NCBI RefSeq assembly: GCF_000332195.1
Contig: NZ_KB235922.1
Location: 4,561,322 to 4,625,321 of the forward strand
Direction of reading: 5' to 3'
DNA: 64,000 nt
Origin: Pleurocapsa sp. PCC 7319
Lineage (GTDB): Bacteria; Cyanobacteriota; Cyanobacteriia; Cyanobacteriales; Xenococcaceae
In this document: positions 8,808 through 17,116 of the stretch, one piece after another
How positions within the stretch are numbered: the stretch's first letter is position 1
Layout: the number at the start of each line of letters is the position of its first letter
Translations under genes and position numbers: made by a program
The notes under the pieces: model-generated
What the model was told of the DNA's origin: nothing
Seen by the model: only the letters and a program-made list of their open reading frames with translations
The model's database searches: none

Positions 8808-9242
8808 ATGAGCAATCAGCCATCAACGATTAACCATCGACAGCAAAAAGATATTTTAGAAATCTTAAAAGCAGATTATCAAAGATTTCCTGAAAACCAA
8901 ACTTTTGATATCTATGCCCAGAATGTTTATTTTAAAGACCCGTTAAATGAATTCAATGGAGTCAAACGTTACCAGAAGATGATTGGCTTTCTAAATGGTT
9001 TTTTTGGCAATATTGAGATGAAACTCCACGAAATAACCGGAAACGAAAACACTATTAAAACTGAGTGGACATTAAATATGACTCCGCCTTTGCCCTGGAA
9101 ACCTCGCTTATCAATTCCTGGTTGGAGTGAATTAACAGTGAATGAGGATAATTTAATTATTTCTCATATTGATTACTGGCATATTTCTCCCTGGAATGTT
9201 TTACGCCAAAATTTCTTTTCGACTCAAAAAGCGTCACAATAA
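8808..9242 (+). CDS. DUF2358 protein (SnoaL/NTF2-like)
   Basis: A 144-residue protein matching the plant/cyanobacterial DUF2358 family: ILKADYQRFPENQTFDIYA, VYFKDPLNEFNG and the final W-x-I-S-x-W-N segment. The fold is expected to be an NTF2-like cone with a hydrophobic pocket. The function is unknown; chloroplast relatives exist. It has no signal peptide. It is 51 bp after the 189-residue hypothetical and 47 bp before the ArsA-like ATPase, so the three may form one transcription unit. Confidence 0.75.
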   Translation: MSNQPSTINHRQQKDILEILKADYQRFPENQTFDIYAQNVYFKDPLNEFNGVKRYQKMIGFLNGFFGNIEMKLHEITGNENTIKTEWTLNMTPPLPWKPRLSIPGWSELTVNEDNLIISHIDYWHISPWNVLRQNFFSTQKASQ

Positions 9243-9289
9243 GAAGTTAAGTAATGTAAATATATTTAATTTAGGATCTAAATCTTTCT

Positions 9290-10477
9290 ATGCGTGTAAT
9301 TTTGATGACTGGCAAGGGTGGAGTCGGTAAAACTTCCGTTGCGGCAGCTACTGGTCTGCGTTGTGCGGAATTGGGTTATAAGACATTGGTACTCAGTACC
9401 GATCCCGCTCACTCTTTGGCAGACAGTTTTGATCTTGAGCTGGGACACGATCCGAAACTGGTCAAGTCTAATCTTTGGGGGGCAGAGCTTGATGCCCTCA
9501 GAGAATTAGAAGGAAACTGGGGAGCTGTAAAGCGTTACATTACCCAGGTTTTACAGGCTAGAGGTTTAGATGGTGTGCAAGCCGAAGAATTGGCAATCTT
9601 ACCAGGTATGGACGAAATCTTTGGCTTGGTAAGAATGAAACGCCATTATGATGAAGGGGACTTCGAGATTTTGATTATTGACTCGGCTCCAACAGGAACT
9701 GCTTTGAGACTCTTGAGTCTACCTGAGGTTGGTGGCTGGTACATGAGACGTTTTTATAAGCCACTTCAGGGAATGTCGGCAGCGTTACGGCCCTTAGTTG
9801 AGCCATTGTTTAAACCAATTGCTGGTTTCTCTTTACCTGATAATGAAGTGATGGATGCTCCTTATGAATTTTATGAGCAAATAGAAGCTTTAGAAAAAGT
9901 TTTGACAGATAACACTAAAACTTCGGTACGTTTGGTGATGAATCCTGAAAAAATGGTCATCAAAGAATCTCTACGTGCTCACGCTTACCTAAGTCTATAT
10001 AATGTTGCTACAGATTTGGTAGTGGCTAATAGAGTCATTCCCAACGAAGTAAACGATCCCTTTTTCCAGCGTTGGAAGGAAAATCAAAACGTCTATAAGC
10101 AAGAAATTTATGATAATTTTCATCCTTTACCCGTTAAGGAAGCACCCTTATTTCCCACAGAAATGTGTGGTATGGAAGCTTTAGAAAAATTGAAAGAAAT
10201 TTTGTATCCAGATGAAGATCCAACTCAAGTTTACTACAAAGAAAATACCATAAAAGTAATTCAAGAGCAGGGTAATTACAGTCTGCACTTATACTTACCA
10301 GGAATTCCCAAAGAAAAGATTCAATTAAACAAAACTGGTGACGAGTTAAATATCAGAATTGGTAATCATCGTCGCAATTTAGTATTACCTCAAGCTTTGG
10401 CGGCACTCCAACCATCGGGAGCCAAAATGGAGGATGATTATTTGAAAATTAATTTTCAAGACATGACCAAAGTTTAG
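9290..10477 (+). CDS. ArsA/Get3-family ATPase with C-terminal Hsp20-like domain
   Basis: A 395-residue protein. The deviant Walker A (GKGGVGKTS, residues 8-16) with a signature Lys, the switch [12 protein letters not shown] and switch [19 protein letters not shown] identify an ArsA/TRC40 (Get3) dimeric ATPase. Residues about 315-393 ([18 protein letters not shown], then DDYLKINF) form the small alpha-crystallin-like domain found on photosynthetic-lineage ArsA proteins. No arsenite-binding cysteine cluster or arsenic operon is seen, so tail-anchored protein handling or another chaperone-like role is more plausible than arsenite export; this is inference. Confidence 0.88.
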   Translation: MRVILMTGKGGVGKTSVAAATGLRCAELGYKTLVLSTDPAHSLADSFDLELGHDPKLVKSNLWGAELDALRELEGNWGAVKRYITQVLQARGLDGVQAEELAILPGMDEIFGLVRMKRHYDEGDFEILIIDSAPTGTALRLLSLPEVGGWYMRRFYKPLQGMSAALRPLVEPLFKPIAGFSLPDNEVMDAPYEFYEQIEALEKVLTDNTKTSVRLVMNPEKMVIKESLRAHAYLSLYNVATDLVVANRVIPNEVNDPFFQRWKENQNVYKQEIYDNFHPLPVKEAPLFPTEMCGMEALEKLKEILYPDEDPTQVYYKENTIKVIQEQGNYSLHLYLPGIPKEKIQLNKTGDELNIRIGNHRRNLVLPQALAALQPSGAKMEDDYLKINFQDMTKV

Positions 10478-10500
10478 AATTAAATGCCGCGAAAGTAATC

Positions 10501-10782
10501 TTAGAGTAAATTGGCGATCGCCTTTTCTAACTGAGACTGGTCTAAGATAGTTAGGATAAAAACTTCTTGCACTGTTTTTCCCTGACGGGCAATTAGCTTA
10601 TAACCACCTCGAATAGGAACAGAAACTCGCAACTTCATTTTAGGGATATGACTTCTGGTGGTTTTGATTCTTCCTGGAGTAACGGTAGAAATTCCCTCGC
10701 ACTGAATTAATTTTTCTAATATGGGAATTAAACCAGGAAGATGGGTTGAATGATTCCAGACTAATCGACCATCAGAAGACAT
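10501..10782 (-). CDS. DUF2103 family small protein, putative metal binding
   Basis: A 93-residue protein that fits the DUF2103 family: GRLVWNHSTHLPGLI, then EGISTVTPGRI and the basic segment KMKLRVSVPIRGGYKLIARQ. The two His in NHSTHLPG could bind metal, as family descriptions suggest, but nothing in the sequence proves it. It is convergent with the ArsA-like gene (24 bp between stops) and faces away from clpS with a 93-bp gap. Function unknown. Confidence 0.7.
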   Translation of the reverse strand: MSSDGRLVWNHSTHLPGLIPILEKLIQCEGISTVTPGRIKTTRSHIPKMKLRVSVPIRGGYKLIARQGKTVQEVFILTILDQSQLEKAIANLL

Positions 10783-10875
10783 AATCTTTATTTTTTTAGT
10801 TTTTATTTTTTACTTCTGCCTGACGCAATTTCCTCCAGGGAATTACGTGCTACTTCTTATTTACGCTAGTTTATA

Positions 10876-11169
10876 CTAAGCTTTCTCTAAAGGTGCCATA
10901 GTCAGTCCAGCACGTCTTAACTGTTGATGATATAGTTCTGCTTGTTCCTGTGGTCCGACCCAAACTAAAGCCTGTCCTTCATAATGAACTTGTTCGGTTA
11001 ATTCCCGTGCCAGATCGCCATTCATGCCTGGAATATACTTCATCAGACATTCGATGACGTGCTTAAACGTGTTAAAGTCATCATTTAAAACGATTATTTT
11101 GTAGTTGGGATAATGTTGCTTGATGGTCTGACCAGCTTTTTCTTTGGTTACGGCGGGGGAGACAGTCAT
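10876..11169 (-). CDS. clpS: Clp protease adaptor ClpS
   Basis: 97 residues from the ATG at 11169. The frame stays open 27 codons further to 11250, but that part lies in a palindromic repeat and is unlikely to be coding. The N-degron pocket is visible: IVLNDDFNTFKHVIECL, with the Asn-Asp-Asp that binds the alpha-amino group, and the Met and His positions of the pocket; VHYEGQALVWVG follows. ClpS delivers proteins with destabilising N-terminal residues to the ClpC/ClpP protease. Cyanobacteria often carry two ClpS copies; this one has the canonical NDDFNT motif. Confidence 0.9.
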   Translation of the reverse strand: MTVSPAVTKEKAGQTIKQHYPNYKIIVLNDDFNTFKHVIECLMKYIPGMNGDLARELTEQVHYEGQALVWVGPQEQAELYHQQLRRAGLTMAPLEKA

Positions 11170-11478
11170 TCCAATAAATCCTAATAACTCAACTAAATAT
11201 TGACCAACGGTCACAGCAGCGCGAAAAGCCGTTGTGGGGGTTCCCCCCATTGAGGCTATTGAGCAAGAAGACCTCGTCGTCTTACGGCGGGGTAATCTGT
11301 GACTTTGTAGATATCAGATCAATCTACAGTCATTGACAATTCATGTTTATTTACACACATATATGTATGTCTTAAATATAAAGTCTAACCATTATTAATA
11401 ATTTCTTCAAATTTTGAATTGAGCGAGTTATGGCAGTTAAGCTCTCATTTACTATTCTTTAAATTTGACTATTTGCTC
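11170..11478. repeat. Intergenic spacer with palindromic G/C repeat
   Basis: Between divergent clpS and gatD. TGGGGG (11235-11240) and CCCCCA (11244-11249) make a tight hairpin in otherwise AT-rich DNA, followed by a GC-rich stretch (11271-11292). This looks like a dispersed repeat relic. The remaining sequence to 11478 has no recognised feature. Confidence 0.4.
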
Positions 11479-12273
11479 ATGAAAATTGCAATCGGTTGGC
11501 TTTATCCAACATTAATGAGTACTTATGGCGATCGCGGCAATGTTATTTGTCTTCAAAGGCGATGTCAGTGGCGAGGCATAGAAGTTGAAGTAATTCCTCT
11601 AAAACGAGAAACTGGGGTGGCACAATTTAATCAGGTAGATTTAATTGTCGGTGGAGGAGCGCAAGACCGGCAGCAAGAGATTGTGATGCGTGACTTGCAA
11701 GGAGAAAAAGCCCAAATTCTGCAAACAAAAATTGACCAGGGAACACCAGGTGTATTTACCTGTGGTTCGCCTCAACTTTTGGGACATTATTACGAACCAG
11801 CACTAGGCAAAAGAATTGAAGGCTTGGGTATATTAGACATGGTGAGCCAACATCCAGGTATCGAAGCGCAACGCTGTATTGGCAATTTAGTATTTGAAAT
11901 TACCGCTACCCCGATAGCGTCAGAGTTACAGGTCATGTTAGGAGAAAAACCGATTGTGATTGGATTTGAAAATCATGGCGGTAGAACTTATCTCCAAGAT
12001 GTACAGCCTCTAGGTAAAGTAATCAAAGGATATGGCAACAATGGCGAAGATCAGACAGCAGGGGCTTTTTATCAAAATGCGATCGCCACTTATTCTCATG
12101 GACCTTTATTACCTAAAAACCAGTTTATTGCCGATTGGCTAATTAAAAAATCGTTGCAAAAAAAGTATCAACAGGAAATTACCTTGACCGCTTTAGAAGA
12201 TTCTTTAGCTATTGCAGCTCGTAAAGCAATGTTGCAACGTCTTGACTTATCCAACCTTTTGTCAACAGTTTAG
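11479..12273 (+). CDS. gatD: GatD-like lipid II isoglutaminyl synthase glutaminase subunit
   Basis: 264 residues from the ATG at 11479; an upstream start at 11419 would add 20 hydrophobic, non-conserved residues. The protein starts KIAIGWLYPTLMSTYGDRGN, the usual GatD opening. The catalytic pair is Cys95 in VFTCGSPQLLGHYY and His207 in YSHGPLLPKN; GFENHGGRTYL is also family-typical. GatD supplies ammonia to MurT, which amidates the D-Glu of lipid II stem peptides. The partner murT is not adjacent here, so if the assignment is right the two subunits are encoded apart. Confidence 0.85.
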   Translation: MKIAIGWLYPTLMSTYGDRGNVICLQRRCQWRGIEVEVIPLKRETGVAQFNQVDLIVGGGAQDRQQEIVMRDLQGEKAQILQTKIDQGTPGVFTCGSPQLLGHYYEPALGKRIEGLGILDMVSQHPGIEAQRCIGNLVFEITATPIASELQVMLGEKPIVIGFENHGGRTYLQDVQPLGKVIKGYGNNGEDQTAGAFYQNAIATYSHGPLLPKNQFIADWLIKKSLQKKYQQEITLTALEDSLAIAARKAMLQRLDLSNLLSTV

Positions 12274-12290
12274 AAGACTGTTGTTAATCT

Positions 12291-12367
12291 TTGCATTTGT
12301 TGCGTGCGTTGCAAAGCAAATTGCATTAATATTGCAATGATACAAATTATGCAAGAAGATCTTGCAA
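12291..12367 (+). repeat. Cluster of TTGCA/TGCAA short repeats
   Basis: TTGCA occurs at 12291, 12309, 12321 and 12332, and in the inverted or extended form TGCAA at 12350 and TTGCAA at 12362; another ATTGCAA lies at about 12474. Spacings are 18, 12, 11, 18 and 12 bp, close to whole or one-and-a-half helical turns. It lies just upstream of the membrane/DNA-binding-like gene at 12490 and could be a binding array. Confidence 0.35.
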
Positions 12368-12489
12368 GGTGTGAGCATTACCCTGTCGTTTTACTTCAGA
12401 GTTTTCGTTCGCCATGGGCTAAGTGCTTCGCTGTAGGAGCACTTTATAAGTCCCGATTCATAAATCTTACGCAATTGCAAGCAAAACAT

Positions 12490-13302
12490 ATGACTGGAAA
12501 AGTACTAGATAATAGTTCTACTGGAATTTTGGTTCTCATTTTGCCTGTTGCCTTTGGTTTTGTGATTTTGTATAAGTTATGGCCTTTCTTACTATTACTA
12601 GCAGTATTGATTGTAGCTTTCAAATTTTGGCAAAATTACCAATGGCAAAAATGGTGTGGAGAAATCAACCCTTACTTTAATCAACTGATTAAAGAAAATC
12701 GGGGCTATTTAACTCCAGTAGATCTATCCGTTAAAGCTAACCTAACTGCCAGAGCTGCCAAAGTGTTCCTCAGTCGTAAAAGCGACGAATATGGCACTCA
12801 GCCAAAAACTATTAAGGATAAGGGTGTAGTTTATTATTTCCCTACTGCCAGTGCTTTGGGTAGTATTTTTGATGATAGTGAACCGGAAGCTTCAGTAAAC
12901 TCTTATCAATTAGCAGCTAAAGAATCTAGCAAATTATCTGTCAGAGGTATAGCCCAACTAGCAAAACAAGAACAGACTCAGGAAAATAAAACAGTCACCA
13001 ACTCTCAAGAATTCTCTTCTGTCGCTCAATTAACCAAACCAGAATCACCCCAGTCTACTGCAACTACTGAAGATGCATCTGAGGCAAACAGTACCGCTAC
13101 GAAAGAAGCTGCTTCTATTGATGCGGGTCAGTCATTAATTCAAGCTGAATTAGCAAAACGTCTCGATCTGAATTCTAGTACTGTTGGCAGACGCAAAACT
13201 GATCCAGATTTTGAAGAGTGGAGTCAAAGCAAAGACCCCGAAGGAATTGCTTGGAGATATGAATCTGAATCCAAGTTATATATTGCAGTCATTCCCAACT
13301 AA
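12490..13302 (+). CDS. Conserved hypothetical membrane-anchored protein
   Basis: 270 residues from the ATG at 12490; the frame is open 62 codons further upstream, but that stretch is full of TTGCA repeats and reads unlike protein. Residues about 10-45 hold two close hydrophobic segments (ILVLILPVAFGFVILY and PFLLLLAVLIVAF). A conserved-looking block follows (INPYFNQLIKENRGYLTPVDL, ARAAKVFLSRKSDEYG), then a low-complexity Ser/Thr/Glu/Ala linker (about 140-215) and a C-terminal block (LAKRLDLNSSTVGRRKTD, FEEWSQSKDPEGIAWRY). That block could be a helix-turn-helix (LNSSTVGRRK), which would make it a membrane-tethered DNA-binding protein. No known function. Confidence 0.6.
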   Translation: MTGKVLDNSSTGILVLILPVAFGFVILYKLWPFLLLLAVLIVAFKFWQNYQWQKWCGEINPYFNQLIKENRGYLTPVDLSVKANLTARAAKVFLSRKSDEYGTQPKTIKDKGVVYYFPTASALGSIFDDSEPEASVNSYQLAAKESSKLSVRGIAQLAKQEQTQENKTVTNSQEFSSVAQLTKPESPQSTATTEDASEANSTATKEAASIDAGQSLIQAELAKRLDLNSSTVGRRKTDPDFEEWSQSKDPEGIAWRYESESKLYIAVIPN

Positions 13303-13339
13303 AAGAGCTTTGCTCTCAGCATAAAAACTATACGATTGT

Positions 13340-13366
13340 GTAAGGGCGAATCGCGTTCGCCCCTAC
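13340..13366. repeat. Short palindromic repeat (GGGCGAA-TTCGCCC hairpin)
   Basis: GGGCGAA (13344-13350) pairs with TTCGCCC (13356-13362), and the outer GTA/TAC extends the stem after one mismatch. GTAGGGGCGAA...TTCGCCCCTAC palindromes are a common dispersed repeat in cyanobacterial spacers. It lies 20 bp before pgeF. Confidence 0.6.
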
Positions 13367-13385
13367 GATAATTATTTATTGTGTT

Positions 13386-14189
13386 GTGTCTAACCAAATT
13401 AATCATAAATGGCAATGGCAAACCTGGGAGGGTAATTCTTATCTAACCTGTAATCTGCTCTCAAACTGGAAACATGGATTTTTTACTAAGCAATTTTATC
13501 CTCGTACCCCAGAAGATTTAAGCTTAATTTTGCAACCGAATACTGTTGCATATCGTGTCAAACAAGTACACGGAAATTTGGTTCTAACATCTCAAGAAAT
13601 AGCTAATACTATTCAAGAAGGGAATTCATCTAAGTCTTTTCCTGATGGTGATGCTGTGATCAGCAACTTTCAACAACAGTCCGTTTGGGTTGCCAGTGCT
13701 GACTGTACTCCTTTGTTGATTGGAGACATAGTGACAGGACAAGTCTGTGCAATCCATGCTGGCTGGAGAGGTACAGCTCAAAACATTGTTTCCAAAGCGA
13801 TCGCCCGATTCCTTGATTTTGGCAGTAAGAAAAAAAATCTACGGGTTGCGATCGGTCCTGCGATCGCCGGTTCAGTCTACCAGGTAGATCAAAGTGTAGC
13901 CATAGAAGTTGGTCAAACAATTATTCCCGGTGCTACTGACAAAACTGACTCAGAAATTCTCGCAGAACTAAAACAGTTGCCTAAAACGCCCATTTTTGAT
14001 GATGAGCTGCCTGGCAAGGTACGTCTAGATGTGCCTAGAGTGAATCAAATTCAATTAGAACTACTAAATATCAATCCAGAATACATCGCGATCGCTCCTT
14101 TTTGTACTTATCAACAAAGCGAGCGCCTTTTTTCATATCGTCGTACTGGAGAAAAAAAAGTTCAATGGTCAGGAATTATTAGCAAATAG
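13386..14189 (+). CDS. pgeF: Peptidoglycan editing factor PgeF (YfiH/multicopper-like)
   Basis: A 267-residue protein with a GTG start at 13386. The zinc/copper-site motifs of the family are present: VKQVHG, SADCTPLLIGD, IHAGWRGTAQNIVSKAI, AIGPAIAGSVYQVD and a final CTYQQSERLFSYRR. PgeF removes wrongly incorporated L-Ser-containing UDP-MurNAc intermediates, keeping L-Ala at position 1 of the stem peptide; family members were earlier called polyphenol oxidases. It is followed at 67 bp by the DciA-like gene on the same strand. Confidence 0.9.
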   Translation: MSNQINHKWQWQTWEGNSYLTCNLLSNWKHGFFTKQFYPRTPEDLSLILQPNTVAYRVKQVHGNLVLTSQEIANTIQEGNSSKSFPDGDAVISNFQQQSVWVASADCTPLLIGDIVTGQVCAIHAGWRGTAQNIVSKAIARFLDFGSKKKNLRVAIGPAIAGSVYQVDQSVAIEVGQTIIPGATDKTDSEILAELKQLPKTPIFDDELPGKVRLDVPRVNQIQLELLNINPEYIAIAPFCTYQQSERLFSYRRTGEKKVQWSGIISK

Positions 14190-14256
14190 TTTTTTTAGCT
14201 ACATTTATAGTCTTTAATAATAAGATAAGAAATCTATATAGAGTTATTTATCTACC

Positions 14257-14883
14257 TTGTTTTTTCAATCCCTAGATCAAATTCTGACGAAGCTAGAACA
14301 ACAGCCTGAGTGGGAAAAATATCGTGAGTATCATCAACTACTCACATGCTGGTACCAAACCGTTAGCCCAAACATCGCCGAGAATACCCGTCCCCTGTAC
14401 ATTTCTCGGCAGGTACTTTGGGTTGCTACTTCTAGTGCAGCTAGAGCTCAGGAGCTTTCTTTTCAAAGGTATACTTTGCTAAAAAAGCTCAATCATCAAT
14501 TGCCTTATATTTTAAAAGATATTCGCTTCTCATCTTCTCAATGGCATCAAAAAACTCAACCAGAAAATACTAAGCCAACTTTATTCAACGTCAGCAACAA
14601 GCAAAAATCTAAAATTAATCATCGTGATTCTAGGGTTTTAGATCACCAAATCAAGAATGAAAAAGACAAGTCAACTCAAATATCTTCTTCCTCAACGAAA
14701 GCCGGGGCGGCAGCAGAGCGTTGGCTCAAAACTATCAAACAAAACCCACCATCTTTTCAATGTTGTCCTAACTGCGATTCTCCTACTCCAAAAGGTGAAA
14801 TAGAACGGTGGAATTTATGTTATCTCTGTGTGGCTCAAAAATGGTCTCAAGAATACCGTCCTCCAACTTTTCCAGAGCATTAG
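14257..14883 (+). CDS. DciA-type (DUF721) replicative helicase loader with C-terminal zinc ribbon
   Basis: 208 residues from a TTG at 14257. Residues about 5-95 form the DUF721/DciA domain (WYQTVSPNIAENTRPLYI, then LWVATSSAARAQELSFQR and LLKKLN), the KH-like module that loads or activates DnaB in bacteria lacking DnaC. A basic, Ser/Lys-rich linker (about 96-150) follows. The C-terminus carries two CxxC knuckles: Cys170/173 and Cys188/191 (CPNC, CYLC), a probable zinc ribbon not present in the shortest DciA proteins. The function is by family; the zinc ribbon's role is unknown. Confidence 0.8.
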   Translation: MFFQSLDQILTKLEQQPEWEKYREYHQLLTCWYQTVSPNIAENTRPLYISRQVLWVATSSAARAQELSFQRYTLLKKLNHQLPYILKDIRFSSSQWHQKTQPENTKPTLFNVSNKQKSKINHRDSRVLDHQIKNEKDKSTQISSSSTKAGAAAERWLKTIKQNPPSFQCCPNCDSPTPKGEIERWNLCYLCVAQKWSQEYRPPTFPEH

Positions 14884-15048
14884 TAAACATTTGGTTAAAA
14901 ATTATTGACCTACTTTGTTAATGATCCCTATATTGTTTTCCACCTTGACTACGAGAGAAGCATCACTAGAAAGTTATTTTTGATACAATTTTTGGGAATT
15001 ATTATAACTATTCATTAATCAATTATAAAGAGAATATGAAAGATTGAC

Positions 15049-15079
15049 CCTGTCTGGGGATCATCGAAACCCAGATAGG
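15049..15079 (+). promoter_or_regulatory. Strong hairpin in the 5' region of the four-cysteine protein gene
   Basis: CCTGTCTGGG (15049-15058) pairs with CCCAGATAGG (15070-15079), 10 bp with a single G-U on the plus strand, and an 11-nt loop. It is 97 bp upstream of the ATG at 15176 and has no T-run, so a leader-RNA structure is more likely than a terminator. Confidence 0.4.
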
Positions 15080-15175
15080 ATAAACACTTCAATTAGATTT
15101 GTAAGTTTATAAAGAGAGCGCAAAATAGGAAAAAGATTACGGATTCCAGCCGTTCCTAGAATTACAATCTGACTG

Positions 15176-15463
15176 ATGAAAGAAAGAAATTTTTCAACTT
15201 CTGCTTGTCGCTTCTGTCGCTTTTATCGGCCAGAGGGACGAAGGGGTGGTTTATGCGAAATGTTGAGTGTGCCAGTCCAAAGCAGTTGGAAAGCTTGTTC
15301 ATTTGCCTCTCCTCCCTTTGAAACCACTTTAATAAAATTAGAAGATATATTTAATCTGGATGTTTCAATTCCATTACAAACTGCTAGTAAGGTAGCTTCC
15401 GATCCGCCTAAAATTAATGCCAGTGTCACTTTTCAAGCAGCAGCTACTCATCAGCTCGATTAA
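15176..15463 (+). CDS. Small conserved four-cysteine protein
   Basis: A 95-residue protein. I do not know a function. The N-terminal half has a conserved-looking pattern: CRFCRFYRPEGRRGG, LCEMLSVPVQSSWKAC, with Cys11, Cys14, Cys27 and Cys41 spaced as for a zinc or iron-sulfur site. The second half (about 50-95) is low in complexity and probably flexible. It has no signal peptide. It has 290 bp of its own upstream DNA with a 10-bp hairpin, and a repeat-rich spacer downstream. Confidence 0.65.
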   Translation: MKERNFSTSACRFCRFYRPEGRRGGLCEMLSVPVQSSWKACSFASPPFETTLIKLEDIFNLDVSIPLQTASKVASDPPKINASVTFQAAATHQLD

Positions 15464-15617
15464 ATTCTCTCAGTCACCATAAAAGTAAAATTTATCCCAA
15501 CTAATTTATCCCAACTAAGTGAAGAAAAGATTATTCAGGCTTTATACTTAATTTTGATTCACAGAGTACACTTTTCCCGATCCAGTTAAAGCTTCACAAG
15601 ATATTAATTGGTAGTTT
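15464..15617. other. Spacer, first part of the 15464-15901 gap
   Basis: A direct repeat of TTTATCCCAACTA occurs twice around 15490-15518. The rest is AT-rich without visible genes. A foldback element and a palindrome follow and are listed separately. Confidence 0.4.
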
Positions 15618-15735
15618 TATAGCGTTTCTCAAATAAGTGAGGTACAAATATAAACTTAGTCAAAAACCTTAAAACCCCTATTCCCTATTCCCTGACTCCA
15701 CCAAAGTGTATCTCATTAATACGAGAAACGCTATA
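15618..15735. mobile_element. Foldback (MITE-like) element A, 118 bp, with 6-bp target duplication
   Basis: Perfect 13-bp terminal inverted repeats TATAGCGTTTCTC (15618-15630) and GAGAAACGCTATA (15723-15735). The element is flanked on both sides by TAGTTT (15612-15617 and 15736-15741), a likely target-site duplication. A second inner stem pairs 15636-15646 with 15707-15717 with two G-U pairs. The loop holds tandem CCCTATT heptamers (about 15675-15691). It has no coding capacity. The TATAGC ends relate it to the copies at 31987-32320. Confidence 0.75.
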
Positions 15736-15778
15736 TAGTTTCTGATCTCTAGATTACTCAACTTAGTGAGATTGACAA

Positions 15779-15795
15779 GGCGAGAAGTCCTCGCC
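15779..15795. repeat. Short palindromic repeat (GGCGAG-CTCGCC)
   Basis: GGCGAG (15779-15784) pairs with CTCGCC (15790-15795) with a 5-nt loop, in otherwise AT-rich DNA downstream of menB. It resembles the AGGGCGAGGACTTCTCGCC type of dispersed palindrome seen in cyanobacterial spacers. It could also help end menB transcription, though no clear T-run is seen. Confidence 0.5.
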
Positions 15796-15901
15796 CTGTA
15801 ATAAGATTCATGGGAGGGTGTTGGGGACTGATTAACCAGAGGTCTTAGACTGAATTATCCATCAATTGTCAAATTTCCCAAGATAACGAATCATTTATTG
15901 T

Positions 15902-16735
15902 TTAAGGCAACCAAGGATACTGCTGAAAGTTTGGAGAACGTTTTTCTAAAAAGGCTTGTTTTCCCTCTGCTCCTTCTTCCGTCATGTAGTAAAGCATAGT
16001 CGCATTACCAGCTAATTCTTGTAAGCCAGCCTGTCCATCACAGTCCGCATTAAAAGCAGCTTTAAGACAACGAATAGCAATTGGACTTTTAGCCAAGATT
16101 TCTTGCGACCATTTAATCCCTTCAGCTTCTAATTGACTTATCGGTACAACGCAATTTACTAATCCCATTTCTAAGGCTTCTATAGCACTGTATTGCCGAC
16201 AAAGGAACCAAATTTCTCTGGCTTTTTTTTGTCCGACAATGCGAGCTAAATAACTAGAGCCAAATCCACCGTCAAAGCTACCTACCTTGGGACCGGTCTG
16301 CCCAAAAATAGCATTATCGGCGGCAATAGTTAAATCACACAATACATGGAGCACATGACCCCCACCAATAGCATAGCCAGCTACCAGGGCAATTGTTACT
16401 TTTGGTAATGAACGAATTAAACGCTGTAAATCTAAAACATTTAATCTGGGGGTACCCTGTTCATCTATGTATCCAGCTTTACCTCTAATACTTTGATCGC
16501 CACCGGCACAAAAAGCATATTTACCGTCAGTATGGGGACCTGCCCCTGTCAAAAGCACTACACCAATTCTATTATCTTCACGAGCGTCTACAAAAGCATC
16601 GTACATTTCCCATACAGTTTTGGGACGAAAAGCATTGCGTTTATGAGGACGGTTAATGGTAATTTTGGCGATGCCACTCCATTTTTGGTAAAGAATATCT
16701 TGGTAAGTTTTAGCCGTTTGCCATTCAACTTGCAT
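15902..16735 (-). CDS. menB: 1,4-dihydroxy-2-naphthoyl-CoA synthase
   Basis: A 277-residue crotonase-fold enzyme. MenB features are clear: [54 protein letters not shown] (oxyanion-hole region), [18 protein letters not shown] and the C-terminal [16 protein letters not shown]. It makes the naphthoquinone ring by closing o-succinylbenzoyl-CoA; in cyanobacteria the end product is phylloquinone for photosystem I. The GGDQS loop with Gly in place of an acidic residue is typical of bicarbonate-dependent MenB. It is alone on the minus strand, with long spacers on both sides. Confidence 0.95.
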   Translation of the reverse strand: MQVEWQTAKTYQDILYQKWSGIAKITINRPHKRNAFRPKTVWEMYDAFVDAREDNRIGVVLLTGAGPHTDGKYAFCAGGDQSIRGKAGYIDEQGTPRLNVLDLQRLIRSLPKVTIALVAGYAIGGGHVLHVLCDLTIAADNAIFGQTGPKVGSFDGGFGSSYLARIVGQKKAREIWFLCRQYSAIEALEMGLVNCVVPISQLEAEGIKWSQEILAKSPIAIRCLKAAFNADCDGQAGLQELAGNATMLYYMTEEGAEGKQAFLEKRSPNFQQYPWLP

Positions 16736-17116
16736 AGGTTATCGCTACAAAAAGCAAAATAATTGTTCTCTAGAATTAAATCATCGAATTTCAGTATCAT
16801 TAGAAATTGTAAAACTGATTTAGGTATTTTCAGCACTTTTACCTGGGAAGAATTATTTGACCCAAAAACTTTCTATCTAATATATTAACTAGACACAAAG
16901 AAATATTAATAATATATTAAACAGCAAGATGATAGCTAATCAGAGCTTTATATAACTAGGGATCAATATCAGACTATATAAAATCTATATAAAGAAAGAT
17001 AAGTAATATCAAAACAAAAATTATAATTAGAAAAGATTAATTTAATAACGTAAGAATCAAAATGCAAATAGAGTTGACGACTTGAGCCATAAGTCCCAAG
17101 ATTCTATTCAATAAAA
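16736..17116. other. AT-rich spacer upstream of menB and the small zinc-ribbon gene
   Basis: A 381-bp divergent spacer that must hold promoters for both neighbours. It is very AT-rich, with repeated AATATATTA around 16877-16920. No RNA gene or clear operator is recognised. Confidence 0.3.

Noticed and set aside
11170-11250. A 27-residue N-terminal extension of ClpS.
   Set aside because: It lies partly in a palindromic repeat, and ClpS proteins normally start a few residues before the conserved core.
12304-12489. A 62-residue N-terminal extension of the protein starting at 12490.
   Set aside because: The stretch is made of TTGCA repeats and has several Cys and rare patterns unlike the rest; the ATG at 12490 begins the membrane protein directly.
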